From NCBI GenBank assembly GCA_021234535.1, contig CM037830.1, positions 3,136,170 through 3,200,169 of the forward strand: a stretch of 64,000 nucleotides of DNA. Reading direction: 5' to 3'. Below are positions 13,078-26,016 of this stretch, piece after piece. A model generated the notes under the pieces. That model was not told where the DNA came from, did not search any database, and saw only the letters and a list, made by a program, of their open reading frames with translations. The stretch's first letter is position 1; the number at the start of each line of letters is the position of its first letter. Source of the DNA: Stichopus chloronotus. Lineage: Eukaryota > Echinodermata > Holothuroidea > Aspidochirotida > Stichopodidae. The position numbers were made by a program, and so were the translations under genes.

Positions 13078-16000
13078 CTATAATTAATATTAGAGTTAGG
13101 CTCAAATATCCATTCGAAAGTCACACATTTTGTACAGCTGGCATCAACAGTGTAAATTCACTGACCAGGTAAATTGCCAGAAAAAGAAAAATATATTACG
13201 AAGTAGTGGCGCTACAGAAGAATTATCGCTATCAACATAAGGACAAACTTTCGGCAACGAAATACTAGGGAATGGGTATTTATCTAACGGGTGGAATAAT
13301 ATGGAGCATAATTAATCACAATTTATTTTTCGAATAAAAAATACGTCGGAGTAGTTAAAACTTTCTTGTGAAAATTTCGTGCATGAGTAAAGAACTGATA
13401 AGAGCTTAATGAAAAGTAGAAATCTATATTCGACTTTATGAGAACTTCTTCGCAAACATTCCTCATGCAATATAAAAAATTCTCATGACATTTTCCTTAA
13501 ACTCGCATGAGTCAGGGTGTAGATCAAAGCATCAAACAAGAACTTTGTGAATGGAGGCATTCTAGCAAAGGGAATGCCCGACTCACTCTGAGATTAGAGA
13601 GAATCACTGCGTGTTTACACGTACTGCTTTTTTGCTTGTATGAAGACTCACCGACATGTAAAAAAGGTAATAACTACAAATATTTAAATGGCTTTTCCAG
13701 TGAGATATCTCGTGCGCTCACTGACTGTTGGACGTCAATCCTTCACGGTGATACAGTTTTAGAGACTTTAGGGGACACATAACGTATAGTCAGACTCAGA
13801 ATCAAGTCTGTTGCATTAAACAATAAACAGTAAACAGCATCGAAAACGTAAAGAATCCTTTTCCGTGAATTTACTTCCAGGGGGGAGGTATTGGGATGTG
13901 GGCCTCAGCATATGCCAATTCGTCATCATTCGTGATCCACTAGAGAAAATTGCGAAACTTTGAATAATACATAATGCACCAAAGGTTTTCCATAAAAAAA
14001 ATACTGCCAGTACCATTTCAAAGGTTTAATTAATTGCCGAGAATGCGAAGGGCTATTTCCTGTAATCCGTACGGATCTAGGGGGTATAGCTATCCAATTT
14101 TTTCCCGATACGTGCAGTGCAAATTGATAGTGGCGCTCTACTAGGTCCGCCACTAGGGTAATTCAGTTGAAACGAATTAAGGCTTAGGTCTGTCTCTAGG
14201 GTTCCTTTATAGGATCCTATCTGCCACAATTCCATGGCCCCCAAACCTGGGTGAACTACGAACCACACTGTAACCTTGTTTTAAATGATCCGTTACGACT
14301 TCCGTCACGTTGAGGCCACCTCATTCATGTGTCAGTCCCCCTCCCCCCCCCCCCCCACACACACACCCACCCACACTCAAAAACGACCAATTTAGCTTCG
14401 TCCCTGCTTGCATGTACCGTGCTGCGTTAAAGTATTTGCACAGAAGATGGTTCCTAGCAATAAAGGTCCCTCGTTGGGCATGCAAAATGATTAATTGTTC
14501 ATAATCAGTCAACACCATGCATTTGTAGTCTAAGACTACCTTACCGAGCCAGTGTTCTACACAATAAAGACTGATAGACTGGGAAGTGCTATTTCCTGCA
14601 AATGAAAGGTATTTATGTAAAAAACCTTCTTTATTGGTCACGTGCCAATTGATGGTGGCGTTCCGCTTAGATGCTGCCATTACTGTCTTCCTCTGCACTT
14701 AAACGCTTTGCCTTCTCAGAGGTCCCGTCCAAGAGTAAAAATAGTGAGTGGGTTACTTCTGTTTATTATCTAGTTGTTCTGCCTGAAACTGGCTTGATGA
14801 AACTCCGTTGGAAAAAACATTCAACCAAAATTTGGACCTTCATCCACGCCCACCAGTCTTCAAAAAGAAGAAAACATATGACCTTATCTACGAACCTGCG
14901 AACCTGGCAATTTCCAGTACATGCACATATCAGAGGGATGCATGTAGGTGAAGATGCATCCCATTCTACCCCAGGCGGAGTTCCATTCAAAATAAGAAAA
15001 AGTCCCCATAAAGACTCAAATTAAGTAAAAGGAATATCGCTATCCACTTCGTCTACTTTCCTCATTTCTCCACCAAGGAAAATCATACCAACAAAAGCAA
15101 CGGATGCGCATGTGAATTCACAAATATAAAATTAATTTGGCATTTTTCGTATGTTAATGCATGCGTCTTTATGTAAGGATTAAATTGTAAAATACCGACT
15201 ACCGTTTGCTGTGACAGAGGGGAAAAAACTATGGAAGTTTGTTACTATGCACTGACTTGTCACATTTTGATTCAGAGTTACGTCAAGTAAGGTCGAGAAT
15301 GGATATCCCACCAAGCAAGATAAAAAAGATCATTACTTAAAAACCGAAAATTCAGGAGATATATTCAGTTCAAATTTAGTATCAAATGTAAAGCACGATG
15401 TTGCATCTAGATTACCCTACGAAAGCGAAAAGCGGGAAAATCCTCCTCCCCTTAGACGCCTCCTCCAGGACAGCCATCCCCCATCCACAAGCAATCGCCA
15501 AAAATCCCCTTTGCAGAAAACTCAATGGCCTGATGGGCTCTGAGAATCTTACGTAACCAAAAATTCAAAAGAGGAGAGAAACATCCTTATACTTAGAAAA
15601 TCTCCGTCAAGTCAGCGTCCGTCAACCGGGTCATGCTTGTGTATTCTGCATCAAATACCCCCGAAATCTTAAAAAGGGAAGGACGCAAATATATTGACAA
15701 CACTGTAACTATAGTTCACATAAAGCTGACGGACGACATAGTTGATATTGTAAAAGCATATATCAAACAGCTTATAGCTTTGTATGCCATTATATTTTAG
15801 CCTCCAAATTTTTGCAGTTAAATGCAGAATCCCAAAACCATGGTGGCTACAGAAAAAGCTTGCTTGCTTGCTTGATTGAAACCAAACCAAATGAGATATT
15901 CATATGTAAATGTATGGCGAGATAAAATAAACGGAAAAAAATCATTACTGGAAGAAAAATGAAATTATTGCTCTGATGTTTACCCGAAAAAAAAACATTT

Positions 16001-18707
16001 ACTTTTTTCAAAAAATACTTTGCTCAAATAATACTACTCACAATATTGTCATGGTCCAAGGGACATGTTCTCATATTGATATTACCCAAGAGTGGAAAAC
16101 ACATATTTTATGACGCATGACAGCCACATGGACTGAAGAGGGGAGGAGTTGAGAGAATATGGAGTAAGTAATCCATGGTTCACTGATTTTAATGATAATT
16201 ATGTCACCATCTATAAGAGAGATCAATGTTTGGATGGATGTTCATGTAGAATATTCAATGTTGAACAAATCATATTTCAAAAGACTTCAGTAGCAACTGT
16301 ATTATCCCTATGCTTAAATACCAAACGAGTTGGAATACTATTATTTGCCAGTAACTGGTTGATTGCTGGATTAGAGGGAGCCTCCAGACAGCTGTCGCAA
16401 TAGGTGGAATAACTTTTATTGATGTATATTTCCATATGTTGCACTTTTCTTATAGAACATGCAACCAATTATTAACAATCCCCTATAACAACCCAATAAA
16501 AAGTGAATTACGAAACCGATAATGACTGATATGCAAAATTCTGACAATCAGAGTGTCCACTTGTTAAAACAAATGACCATGGGACTCATTCGACTCAATG
16601 ACTCAAATGTTATACGTATGATCATGTGTAACACCTTATTAATCACTGAGCCCACAAGCGGGACCTCTTCCCAGGATAAGAGGGTACCTGTCAGAAATTG
16701 TCAGAGAAAAGAGGCTCGGCTGATCTCCCAGGCCCACAGTCGAGGGGGGAAGAAGGTCCTAGCAATTTAGAAAATTGAAAAAGGAAAGCATATTAATAAA
16801 ATGCACGCTTGAGGTTAAAATGTAGCACCAACTTGAAGTTATTATGTGTAAACGTGCATATTGTTTCAAAAGTTCGTGGTCAGAGGTTCAGCCATCCGCC
16901 CCCTCCTCACGTTAGCACCCAGACGGTAACATTGATAAACGTAAACTCAATATTTTGTCGCGTGTGCTGGTGGGACCGCCCCTCATTTTTACTCGTCCCC
17001 CAGGAATCTGACCTCAGCTGGCTGAGGATTTAGAGTGTCCCAATTGAACCGTTTCCAAATCACAATTGTTACACTGATTTTTAATAATTCTGTGAAAAGA
17101 GGACAGAACCTGCAGATAAGTACCATCATGTGAGTATCGAATGACAGAAACAGCCATGACTAAATACTTTATCAAAATATAAGCAACTTCGAATATCTGA
17201 TCATACTTGCATACGTGGATCAATATACATTGCCGGGCTCTGAAATACAGACCAAAAGGTATGTTAAAGGATACTGTATGTACAATCAGATTGCTAAATG
17301 CCAGCGTTCAAATATAAGCCTACCAACAGTTGGGTTACTGACGTTAAAGTAAATACCAAAGTTCAGACATTTTGTTTTATCGTGCCTCGCAGACTAAACA
17401 TTTACGCATAGTTCTATGCCATAGTGAATTAATGGTTTGCAACTTGTAATGTTCGTGTGTTTTGCAGGTGGTAAACAGTTACAAACACACACACCGGCAC
17501 ACCGGCACTAAGTGCAGTGTTTTTCGCTCTCGAGACGAATGTTGACGTGGAACTGGACTGTCATGTTAACTTACGGTAAAGATTTGACCTGTCCAAGATT
17601 CTTGTTAATTTCACTAGAAATATCAATTAGGTCTATTTTTTATCATCACAACAATGCAATATAGCAAATGCAAGTAACATGGACTGATGTAATACCATTG
17701 TTATAATTATTATATATTAAGCATGTAGTTATTGCAAGCATATATTATTATATTATTGAGGAACAAATATTCATACATTTATTTACTACTTCTGCAGGGT
17801 GTAAGTTAACGCATAACTAGTTGATGTGTTAAAGGTTATATACCAAGACTTTGTAATTAGCTATTTTTGTTCTTTTTTTAAGTAGGGACACATTTTACTT
17901 AAAAATCCACTCATGATCTTTGTAGAACATGGATATCGTTAATTCATTTTGAGAACTGCAAGACGAGCATGTGAAGTGTTTCTCACAGATATAGCGAGGT
18001 ATCTTCCCTAAAACCTCTTAAACTTGTTTCCAGAAAAGGACAAGGATATGGCACTTGAGTGACGTGTTTGTATGTACATGCCCATTGCAGGTGGATCCAA
18101 AGTGTGGCAGAGGGGGGGGGGGGGGGGTGGGGGCTAATAAAAATAATTGAGGGGATGACGGATTCTATCTAAGGTCATTCAGTTGTAAACATTTTCCAAG
18201 GGGACACTGACACCCAAGGTAATACTCCTTTATCTTTGACCCCCCCCCCTCTCCTTATCACTATACAGCCAGTCTGGCTCCACCAAAACAAAGGACTTAT
18301 TTCTGCCAATCTTCACTTGACTGGTTAGGAAGGGAGAGGGAGGATGAACAATGAACCCAAGTTAAACTAAGGAGGGGATGGCTTGACCATGCACCGAACT
18401 ACGAAAAATGTGATATTTAAACTTCATATTACTGATACATACTAACATGATACAAGTTTATTTGTTCTGAAGATATTCTGGCGGTGGCCGAGAGTCACAT
18501 CACTCTAAGATTCACTATCATGTACAAAATCACCGATAATTGAAAATCAAAAAGGCCTACATAGTTAAATGCAATAATAGTTCCAGCGATGATAAAGCAC
18601 CCACTAAGAGGAAGAGGCAAGAATTATACCATCCGCAGTTCTGATTGCAGTTTTCGTCTGTTCTTTATTTGATAGGTCAATGATAAGCACGATCACCAGC
18701 CACGAAG
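13078..18707. other. Intergenic region between divergent TBC1D30 and TIMP-like gene
   Basis: This stretch should hold the promoter of TBC1D30 (minus) and of the TIMP-like gene (plus). I see no convincing TATA box for either. It contains a poly-C run near 14,345, a poly-G run near 18,112 and a poly-C run near 18,240. Several open frames of 60-125 codons occur, but none has a recognisable domain, splice context or start context, so none is called. Confidence 0.5.
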
Positions 18708-18831
18708 ATGGTGTCATCAAGTTGGTCTATTTCTGTGTTAGTATTTGCAATGACAATACCAATGTCACCAGCTTGCCAATGTGATAAAATATACGAGTCT
18801 ATAGAAGAAAGATTCTGCAATTGCCTTGTGG
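18708..18831 (+). CDS. TIMP-like secreted protein (NTR domain only), exon 1
   Basis: This exon encodes a hydrophobic signal peptide (residues 1-22) followed at once by Cys23-Gln-Cys25. That is the arrangement of TIMPs, where the mature N-terminal Cys chelates the metalloproteinase zinc. It ends ERFCNCLV plus one base, with donor G|GTAAGC at 18,832. The full protein of 199 residues is joined from three phase-1 exons. The six Cys of a TIMP N-domain are all present: C23, C25, C37, C126, C151 and C175, expected to pair 23-126, 25-151 and 37-175. C39 is an extra Cys. The C-terminal TIMP domain is absent, replaced by a tail of 24 residues. Expected role: extracellular metalloproteinase inhibitor, or a matrix-binding protein like holothurian tensilin. 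The fold assignment is good; the target is unknown. Confidence 0.8.
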
Positions 18832-18948
18832 GTAAGCTCAGATTCAAACTTTACAAAAGGGATTTGAATGCAAATTTTATTTCATTTCGATAATGTGATG
18901 GAGGGCCCTTCATTTTTGCCATAGTTTGTACTTAAATTACTGCTATTT

Positions 18949-18953
<5 letters not shown>

Positions 18954-19010
<57 letters not shown>
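18954..19010. repeat. (TA)n microsatellite
   Basis: 57 bases of pure TA, in intron 1 of the TIMP-like gene and 120 bases past the exon-1 donor. Confidence 0.97.
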
Positions 19011-19013
<3 letters not shown>

Positions 19014-19289
19014 CCTTCACCTTATTGATGGTCCAAGTAGGGTGGGCACATTTATCCAACGCTTTGATAATCTTCCTCAGCCTTGATATCGCAGGTTCGA
19101 TTACAATTCTGTAGAGCCTGTCAAATAGAGTTCAGTTTGTTTGTCGCAGGGTGATTGGGGTAAAACGTACCTCAGTATGTATGGCACATCAGTATACAAT
19201 CTATGCTACCTCAATATGTATGGCACATCAGTATACATACCTCAAAATATGCATATATTTTGTAACTTGCATTTTCTAAAATTTTGCAG

Positions 19290-19586
19290 CCTTTAAAGGT
19301 ACAATAGTTGACAAAGAAGATGTTCACGTGCAACCTCTCTCTGATGTTGCAATGCTTAACGAAGAATCTTCATCCGTCTTCGAGCTCCCGGATGGCGTCG
19401 AGATTTTAACCCCTCCACCAGTATTAAGTGACTTTGAAGTTCACTACAAGGTCAACGTGAAACATATATACAAAGACACTGAGGGGAGACTTAAGAAGTG
19501 GATGAAGATGAAACTCCTGACAAGTAAAGATCCGCAAAACTGCGGAAAGCCTGAACTACTTAAACACGAAACATATCTCTTTCAGC
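19290..19586 (+). CDS. TIMP-like secreted protein, exon 2
   Basis: The exon starts after attttgcag and ends before GTGAGT at 19,587, phase 1 on both sides. It encodes residues 42-141 and carries the core of the NTR beta-barrel: FKGTIV, then HYKVNVKHIYK, which matches the strand of TIMPs that reads Y-E-I-K-x-x-K-M-Y-K. It continues to NCGK at 125-128, the equivalent of the TIMP C-G pair, and YLFQ at 137-140, matching the F/Y-L-I-A-G strand. An insertion rich in Glu, Ser and Pro (residues about 50-88) makes the first loop longer than in vertebrate TIMPs. Confidence 0.82.
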
Positions 19587-20469
19587 GTGAGTAAATATTA
19601 GTAATTACTTTTTCGTTGCGTTAATGTTACATCATTGTTTGAACGTCGAACAAACGGGACCGACTCCTCGGTGAATGAAAATTTACATAGGTTTTTAAGT
19701 TACATGTATTGTGCTGGAATGCAATTCGTCCTCCATTATTACACGCTGTCAGTTAATCATACACTGCAGTGTCATTTCATCACTTTCCTAGCGCGGCTAC
19801 ACTTGCCTGGTCTAAAATGATTGGCATACAATATCGTTCGTTTTAATATTCAGACTTTCATGGGGTACTTTGTTTAATGCAGAGTCTAACTTTTCTCACC
19901 AGTGATTAGGAAGTTTAGAGATGTGCTGGCAGGCTACGCATATAGGCCTGTACAATTATTTCAATCCTGGGGCCCTTTTGGAAGGCTCCATATAGTTGAC
20001 ATTATTCCATTAGAAAAAAATAGACATTGTACCACTCAAAACATCCAGCAAAGTTTATCATAAATTATCCAAATAAAGAATTTGCCAGAAGATACTCTTT
20101 GTATTTGGGTAATGGCCTATAGAGGCTTTAAAGCTGCTCAGCAATGGCTTAATAATAGTTGAGAATTAATAAATAGTGTGGGAAATCTGACTGGCTTTCA
20201 TTACAAATACGTTTATCTCCAACAATGGCCATATGGAATTTTCAGTTTACCAGCAAAGAGAGCTAAACTGAGTGGTTATGATTTGCTCTCTGCTGCTGGA
20301 GAAAATATACATTCCGGGTTCTTTCAAATTTAATCCATCCTGTGTGGTCACCATAGAGACTGTTCTCTTTACCATAACGACTGTTTTTTTTTATTTAATG
20401 TATTTCGTTCCTTGAGGAAATTCCTGGAAATTGAAATTTTCATGTGTATGTGTACATTTTTCATTACAG

Positions 20470-20648
20470 TCTTCAGTTACTCTGGCCAAATTACTTTCTG
20501 CGACGGCTTTGACGTTTTCGACAACATACCACCCGGAATAGTCAACTGGCTGTACCCGAATAACCCAATATGTCAAGCTGAAACTATGTCTTGGAGTGAC
20601 CAAGAAGTTACTACCACCAATGATATAATAAACATCTACCGAAGTTAA
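20470..20648 (+). CDS. TIMP-like secreted protein, exon 3 (terminal)
   Basis: The acceptor is ttttcattacag and the stop is TAA at 20,646-20,648. The exon encodes residues 142-199. SGQITFCDGF corresponds to the TIMP strand H-I-T-x-C, and C175 in NPICQ corresponds to the last Cys of the inhibitory domain. The protein ends 24 residues later with no further Cys, so the three-disulphide C-terminal TIMP domain is missing. Confidence 0.82.
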
Positions 20649-20767
20649 CTTTTACATATCGACACTAGTTAAGTTGGAAAAGAGTTTTGGACTGCGAAAC
20701 GGTGTTTTGAGGGACACAGATAGCCCCTTTTTGTATTTATAGTATATATGTGAAGAGATAAAACAAT

Positions 20768-20773
20768 AATAAA
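20768..20773 (+). terminator. Polyadenylation signal of the TIMP-like gene
   Basis: An AATAAA hexamer sits 120 bases past the stop codon, a normal distance for a short 3' UTR. No other hexamer lies between it and the stop. Confidence 0.6.
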
Positions 20774-21239
20774 TGAAATTTACAACTTTTAAAGAATCTC
20801 ACCATCCTCGATGTATCTATTTTTAACACTTGATTCCTCATGAGACCAAATGAGCCTTTAAACCAGACAGAGCGCCAAATGGAAAGTTAAACTTTCATAT
20901 GTTCCATTTGTCACGTCCGTATGTGACCCTCAAAGGCATTGTGGTTGCGACGATTCAATTGCATTTTGTGTGAACGTGACATATTGCATTTGGTAAAGAT
21001 GTGTACCATGTTTGGTCTTTGTAATGTTACAGGAATTTATGTGTCACAATTACAATATAGTAACCATGCACACCTGCACACTAAATGAGAGATATGGCCA
21101 AGTTTCATCTCCTGAGATCCCATGAGTGTATGGTGAACGTTCTTAAATCGATCCAAATAGCCTCCATTAACTATTGTATAATATATGTGTTTGCACTCAA
21201 TATGGTACTTGCCACTACACCTAAGATATCGTGGTACAA

Positions 21240-21620
21240 GACTTTCACTTTTGACGCGTGTGGACCATGAATGACCTTTGACCTCCACCAGACTTCTTGA
21301 ACCTTATAAGGTACGAGCATAACCCAAGCATCAGATTTGTCCAGAGCTTCTCTTCTCGGGATATTGCGTTTACATGATTTTAATTATTTGACCTCTGTTG
21401 ATCCTGAAAGATGCAATCTCACTGGCACCTGGTTGATCACAAACGACCTTTTGACCCTTTAGGGTTCTCGCACTGAATAAAGTTCAACTCCACACCAAAC
21501 ATGAGGTCTGCCCAACCTTCTCTTCTTCAGATACCGTGTTCACAAGGTAGGCGTCACAAACATACATACATAGACACACACAAGCACACATACATACACG
21601 AACATGATTACAAGGTTTAC
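21240..21620. repeat. Interspersed repeat with two related sub-units and CA-rich tail
   Basis: Two diverged copies of one sequence lie in tandem. Each begins near gacctttgacc or gaccttttgaccc, continues to cttctctt and ends near a gttcacaaggt/gtttacatgatt word. They are followed by a cacaaacatacatacatag simple tail. The layout looks like a repetitive element with a microsatellite end, but borders and family are not resolved. Confidence 0.45.
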
Positions 21621-22381
21621 GATTCAGCGAAACCAAAACACTGAACAGCCTAATTGGAACACTGGCATTAAACAAAACAGAAACAATTTTGTAAGAAAAA
21701 AGTGATTTCGAACGAACTGAATTACTTTGTACAGTTTTAGATATTTTGAGTATATTTGCATATTTTATTATTAAATTTCTCAAATGGTTCTATTACTGAA
21801 TGTCCTCAGATGATATTTCCTGAACAAATTCAAACAATGGGAGTAATTTGGATAGAGTGTACCAGAAAAACATGGAAACCGACGCAGTCTTCATTTATAA
21901 CAATAAATTTGAATTCATTGTATCGTCTCATGAATCGAGGGCCTCATAGTTCGTTAGTTGCTCATTTTAGTGTCGTGTTGGTCACATGTATCTTTTTGTA
22001 TGTCAATAATACAAGTAACGTACATGTAATGCGCATAAAACTGCACGTCAGTGCATGCAGCCAGCACGACGCTGAGTTCAGGCGCCAATGCGATTTGGGA
22101 GACGACCCGTTGTCTTTAACCTTCGAAATCCCCCCCCCCCCCCCCGTATTGACGTCAACTCACTGTGCAGCATTAACTTTGGCAAAAATACACGGTGATA
22201 CCAATGTTTCGTTAGTACACATCGTCTCACATTCAAATTTAATCGATCGATCGACTGATCGATTTTCTGTCAAATCTAAGATATTTGTAGTCCATATTTC
22301 AGCTATTTATGCTCTTTCTCCTCATAACTTTCGCATAAAGTAATGTTTTTGACTCCCTTTGAAGAAAACTGCACCGGAAGT

Positions 22382-22435
22382 TGACTCTTTCAGATTATTG
22401 TTCTGAGTAATGATTCAGCCAGATCTACAGCCTAC
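22382..22435. repeat. Direct duplication, copy 1 (54 bp)
   Basis: This sequence runs from tgactctttcagattattg to agatctacagcctac. It recurs at 22,703-22,755 with a single-base indel and no substitutions. Flanks differ. Confidence 0.9.
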
Positions 22436-22702
22436 ACTCAACTCCATGCATAAATGCACGTGACAATTCGACGTTTACAGTTAAGAAGGAAATCTTCACT
22501 TAAACTTTGAATATTTTAATGCGACAGATTTTATCGAAGGCGTGGGGATGTCTTAGGAAAGAAAAGGGCTCCGGATATGGTGAATAAGTGACAGCAACAG
22601 ACAGAATTAGAATGACTTCATACAAAATGAAATTTTGGTGAATTAATGTGAATAAAATAATTGTGAATACATGTATATCAAAATCTAGTAATACTATGTG
22701 TT

Positions 22703-22755
22703 TGACTCTTTCAGATTATTGTCTGAGTAATGATTCAGCCAGATCTACAGCCTAC
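22703..22755. repeat. Direct duplication, copy 2 (53 bp)
   Basis: Second copy of the 22,382-22,435 block, lacking one T. The copies are about 270 bases apart in the same orientation. Confidence 0.9.
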
Positions 22756-23929
22756 TTGAAAAGTAGCCCACTTGAAAAATCACTTTGATCAGTTTGATCA
22801 CTTGAAAATTTTACAAGAAATTCCAGCATGCTGTTTACCTTGGTGCATCAGATTTGGATTCCTTAGGGCTAATTAGAACTGGTAAACATATGCCATGTCA
22901 TATTGGTACATATATCTGGGCATATAGGGTGTGGGTGTAGGTTTTCGTAATGCAGTACACGTTGATCTTCCTAGAGACTTCGAAAGCAAGTTCGTTGATC
23001 AAAGTAAGTTTTTCTAACTGAGAAGGTCACTCAGTGAGTAAATTAAACCCAAGTTAATTCAATAATGACTTACGAGTAAATGGAAAGTGCCAAATCAGTC
23101 AGACCTATATGTGGATGGTGTTTTTACACGAGTTTATTGAAAGCAGACCTTATCCATATACAAAGCAAAGTCGTAAAAAGAAAAAAAAACTTGTGCATAA
23201 TGTAAATAGCCTATAGATGAGATCACGTGTGAGGCGTGGTACTCGTAAAATGCATTTAAAGTTTAAGATACAGTGGCTGAATTCTTCCAGTATTTATAGA
23301 ACAAACTATACATTCGAATAAAGGAAAACACATAGGCCTAATACAAACCGTGTGGTTCTCATGTTGCATATTTACACAAGAAATTATTCATAAGCAATAT
23401 GAAAAATGAAAAAAAAACACAAAGGTTTATATTACAGCGACGGTGAAATGATGTTGCATTTTATAGATCATAGCCGAAACTATTTTCGTCTCCACCTTTA
23501 AAATATTACAACTATAAAGGAGAACATCTCAGTTTAAGCTCATAGGTCTATTATCACTATAGGCCAAAACAAATTTCTAAAAACTGAAAACGTTCGATGA
23601 GCTTGCCCAGAATTTGTTACTTTTGACTTTATCCATGCACGGTATACGGAACATACGCGTGCCATTATTTTGCCGAACTGAATTTAACATAATATCTTTA
23701 CCAGCATAATCAAAGAACATAAATCTTGACTGGTCTTTCAAAAGGTAAAACTATACTTTGTTCGGCATTAAAAGTTCAATCAAGCTCGAGTTTTTAGTAT
23801 AAAATCTATTGACTCGAACCCAAAGAGGCACCTGTGAACTAGACATCGTTGTTACCGGATTGAAAGCATTACATGTGTTTTACTTTGTGTGTTGCAACCA
23901 CAAGTTCATTTTTCACGCACATTATCCAA

Positions 23930-23935
23930 ATGGCG
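23930..23935 (+). CDS. Candidate first coding exon (Met-Ala) of an unknown gene
   Basis: The sequence is ccaaATGGCG|GTAAGT: a start codon in good context followed by Ala and then a consensus donor. By phase it joins to the exon candidate at 25,966 to give MAKSAAQNIFSKV. I do not recognise the product, and no later exon was found, so this is a hypothesis from splice signals alone. Confidence 0.22.
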
Positions 23936-25257
23936 GTAAGTAGCAATAATTCACGTTTTTATTAACGTTGTAGTTTCACTATTTTCTAAGTTATATATAG
24001 ATTTTGTAGAATTTTTACATTTTCCTCTCTCCATTTGCGGTACCGGAAATGTTGCATGACTCTGAAGGGAATAATAAATCCTATTATGACGTGTATGTTA
24101 ATTTCAGCAAATTACCTTTTATCATTATTGTTATTACTGCAATCAATCATCTTGCAAATCTTGAGGCAACTGGCTCATGTATACAAAATATGTCCTAATT
24201 TTGAAATACCAAGTGTTCTCCTTACCAGACTTCAAAATATGATCAACCAAGATGTTGTTTTACCTTTTGTCAAATAATTTTTAGATAATATCTTATGCTC
24301 ACCCCAGGCCCCTTGACCAGATTTGTTTTGGAGGAGGGGATATTAAAATTATTAATGGATGTCCAATTAAAGGGGAATAGGGGGTTTAGAATACATCAAC
24401 ATGGAATACAAAAGAAAATAGTGGTAATCATTGTTACACCATTCAGTCTCATCAATAAACATCTACAAAGCTTCATCTCCTCAAAACATTATGCATGTGA
24501 TGAGTAACGGGAGATGCATCATTTGAATTTTGAAAAGTTTGGGTCAACAAATTAGTGTTGATCAACAAATAACTGAATTTTTATCTGCGAGAAGCTTATT
24601 TCTTGAAAAGAAGGCTACTGTCTTCCTTATTTTGAATAATTTATCATTCTATGTCCACAAACATTGGTTTCGAAAATATGGTGTTTGCTCTAAAACAAGC
24701 GCCCTTTTTCCCTTTAAGGGTTAGGAAGATAAGAATACAGCGGTGCAACCCCCCCCCCCCTCCCCTTTAATAAAATATATATCTACATCGCAAAGGTACT
24801 CAGATTCATAATAGGATATAATTATCATATTTCAATTACATATTTATATAAATTGAAGTTTGCTATTTTAGTTTGCCTATATATTGCATGAAAAGCGCGC
24901 TCGTACTATGAGAGATTTTTTGGGGGAGGGGTGGGTGGTAGCTACATCCTTGCTACTAATCACCCTCCCCCTTCATACTTACGTATCTACCCTCTATACC
25001 CACAACTTACGAGTACGTAACTATACCCTTATCAACTCAATACTCCATAAGTTGTTTCAAGTATAGACAAACAAGTTACCGGTAGGCCTAAGTGCCGTAA
25101 TAAATGATTTGGAACGGGAATGCACAAAATGTAGTACACTGGGGGAACTTTTTGTAAGACCGTGAATTCAGACTGCATCTGGTGACACGTCCCCGGCTAT
25201 TCTGATTTGATCAAACCTGAACAGATTTGTTTATATTCGTAGCAGTAAAAGCAATAT

Positions 25258-25863
25258 TTAAGAGGTGATATCAATGTGGAGGAGGAAATTCAGAACTTTT
25301 AACAATGTTAAATGAGAAAGCAGCATTTGGTGAACATCAACACCTCAAATTTATTAAATATATTGTTTACTTACCAAGATATTGCAATTTGAATGTTCAT
25401 AACAGAAAATAATCAGGGAGCTGCCATTTTGAGATTGTGATGACATCACCAGACCAACTGTGATTGAAAACTTTTTATTTTTCTTTATATTTCATTGTCA
25501 ATATTCTTTTAACAGCTATGCATAAATTCAAATCAGAGTATTAATAATTTAATTGTTGCAAGATACACCTCAGTAATTCAACACAAAATATGTACAAGTG
25601 TGTGCCGATTTACAGAGATTACAGGTAAGAAGATAAAGAAATATAGTAAAATTGCTGGTATCAGAGGTTATGTGAGATCATTATTCGACTTACTCAAGTT
25701 GGTTTTCATTCTACTTAAGCAAAAATGGCAGCACCCTTCTCTGAATTTCAAAAGTGTGTAACTTGGATAGGAAACAATATCTCTGAATGAAACTTTGGGA
25801 AGATAGTTGTCAAATACTTCTTCATTCTGATAAATATGTTCCTAGGATTTCCTTCTCCTTTAA
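25258..25863. mobile_element. TTAA-flanked MITE, family C copy 1
   Basis: This is a diverged relative of 41,528-41,906. Shared words include ttgagattgtgatgacat, aaaaatggcagcaccc and aatttcaaaagtgtgt, in the same order. The right end reads ttccttctcctttaa, whose reverse complement begins TTAAAGGAGAAGGAA, like the left end of the other copy. The left border of this copy is uncertain. It lies in the presumed intron between 23,935 and 25,966. Confidence 0.6.
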
Positions 25864-25965
25864 CATGTATACATTTACAGAGATGTTTCTAAGTTACTAA
25901 ATGGAATTTCATTTTAAAGAGAGTATCATATTCGTTACCATTTGCCGACAAACTACATTTTTCAG

Positions 25966-26016
25966 AAGTCAGCAGCTCAAAATATATTTTCCAAAGTGAC
26001 AACAGAAGAAACAAAG
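25966..26016 (+). CDS. Candidate second exon of an unknown gene
   Basis: A strong acceptor (acatttttcag) precedes 17 codons in phase 0, KSAAQNIFSKVTTEETK, followed by GTACTT. The frame stays open for 30 more codons past the donor, to a TAA at 26,106-26,108, so the exon could instead be terminal. The product is not recognised. The evidence is splice-site and phase agreement with 23,930-23,935 only. Confidence 0.22.

Noticed and set aside
20920..21000. Plus-strand stretch CGCDDSIAFC that imitates a TIMP N-terminus (Cys-x-Cys ... Phe-Cys)
   Set aside because: There is no signal peptide or ATG in frame, the donor phase (2) does not fit the exon at 28,635, and spacing of the Cys is too short.
21756..22343. 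195-codon plus-strand open frame, the second longest in the window
   Set aside because: It crosses a poly-C run and has no domain, splice context or convincing start. Its composition looks like translated non-coding DNA.
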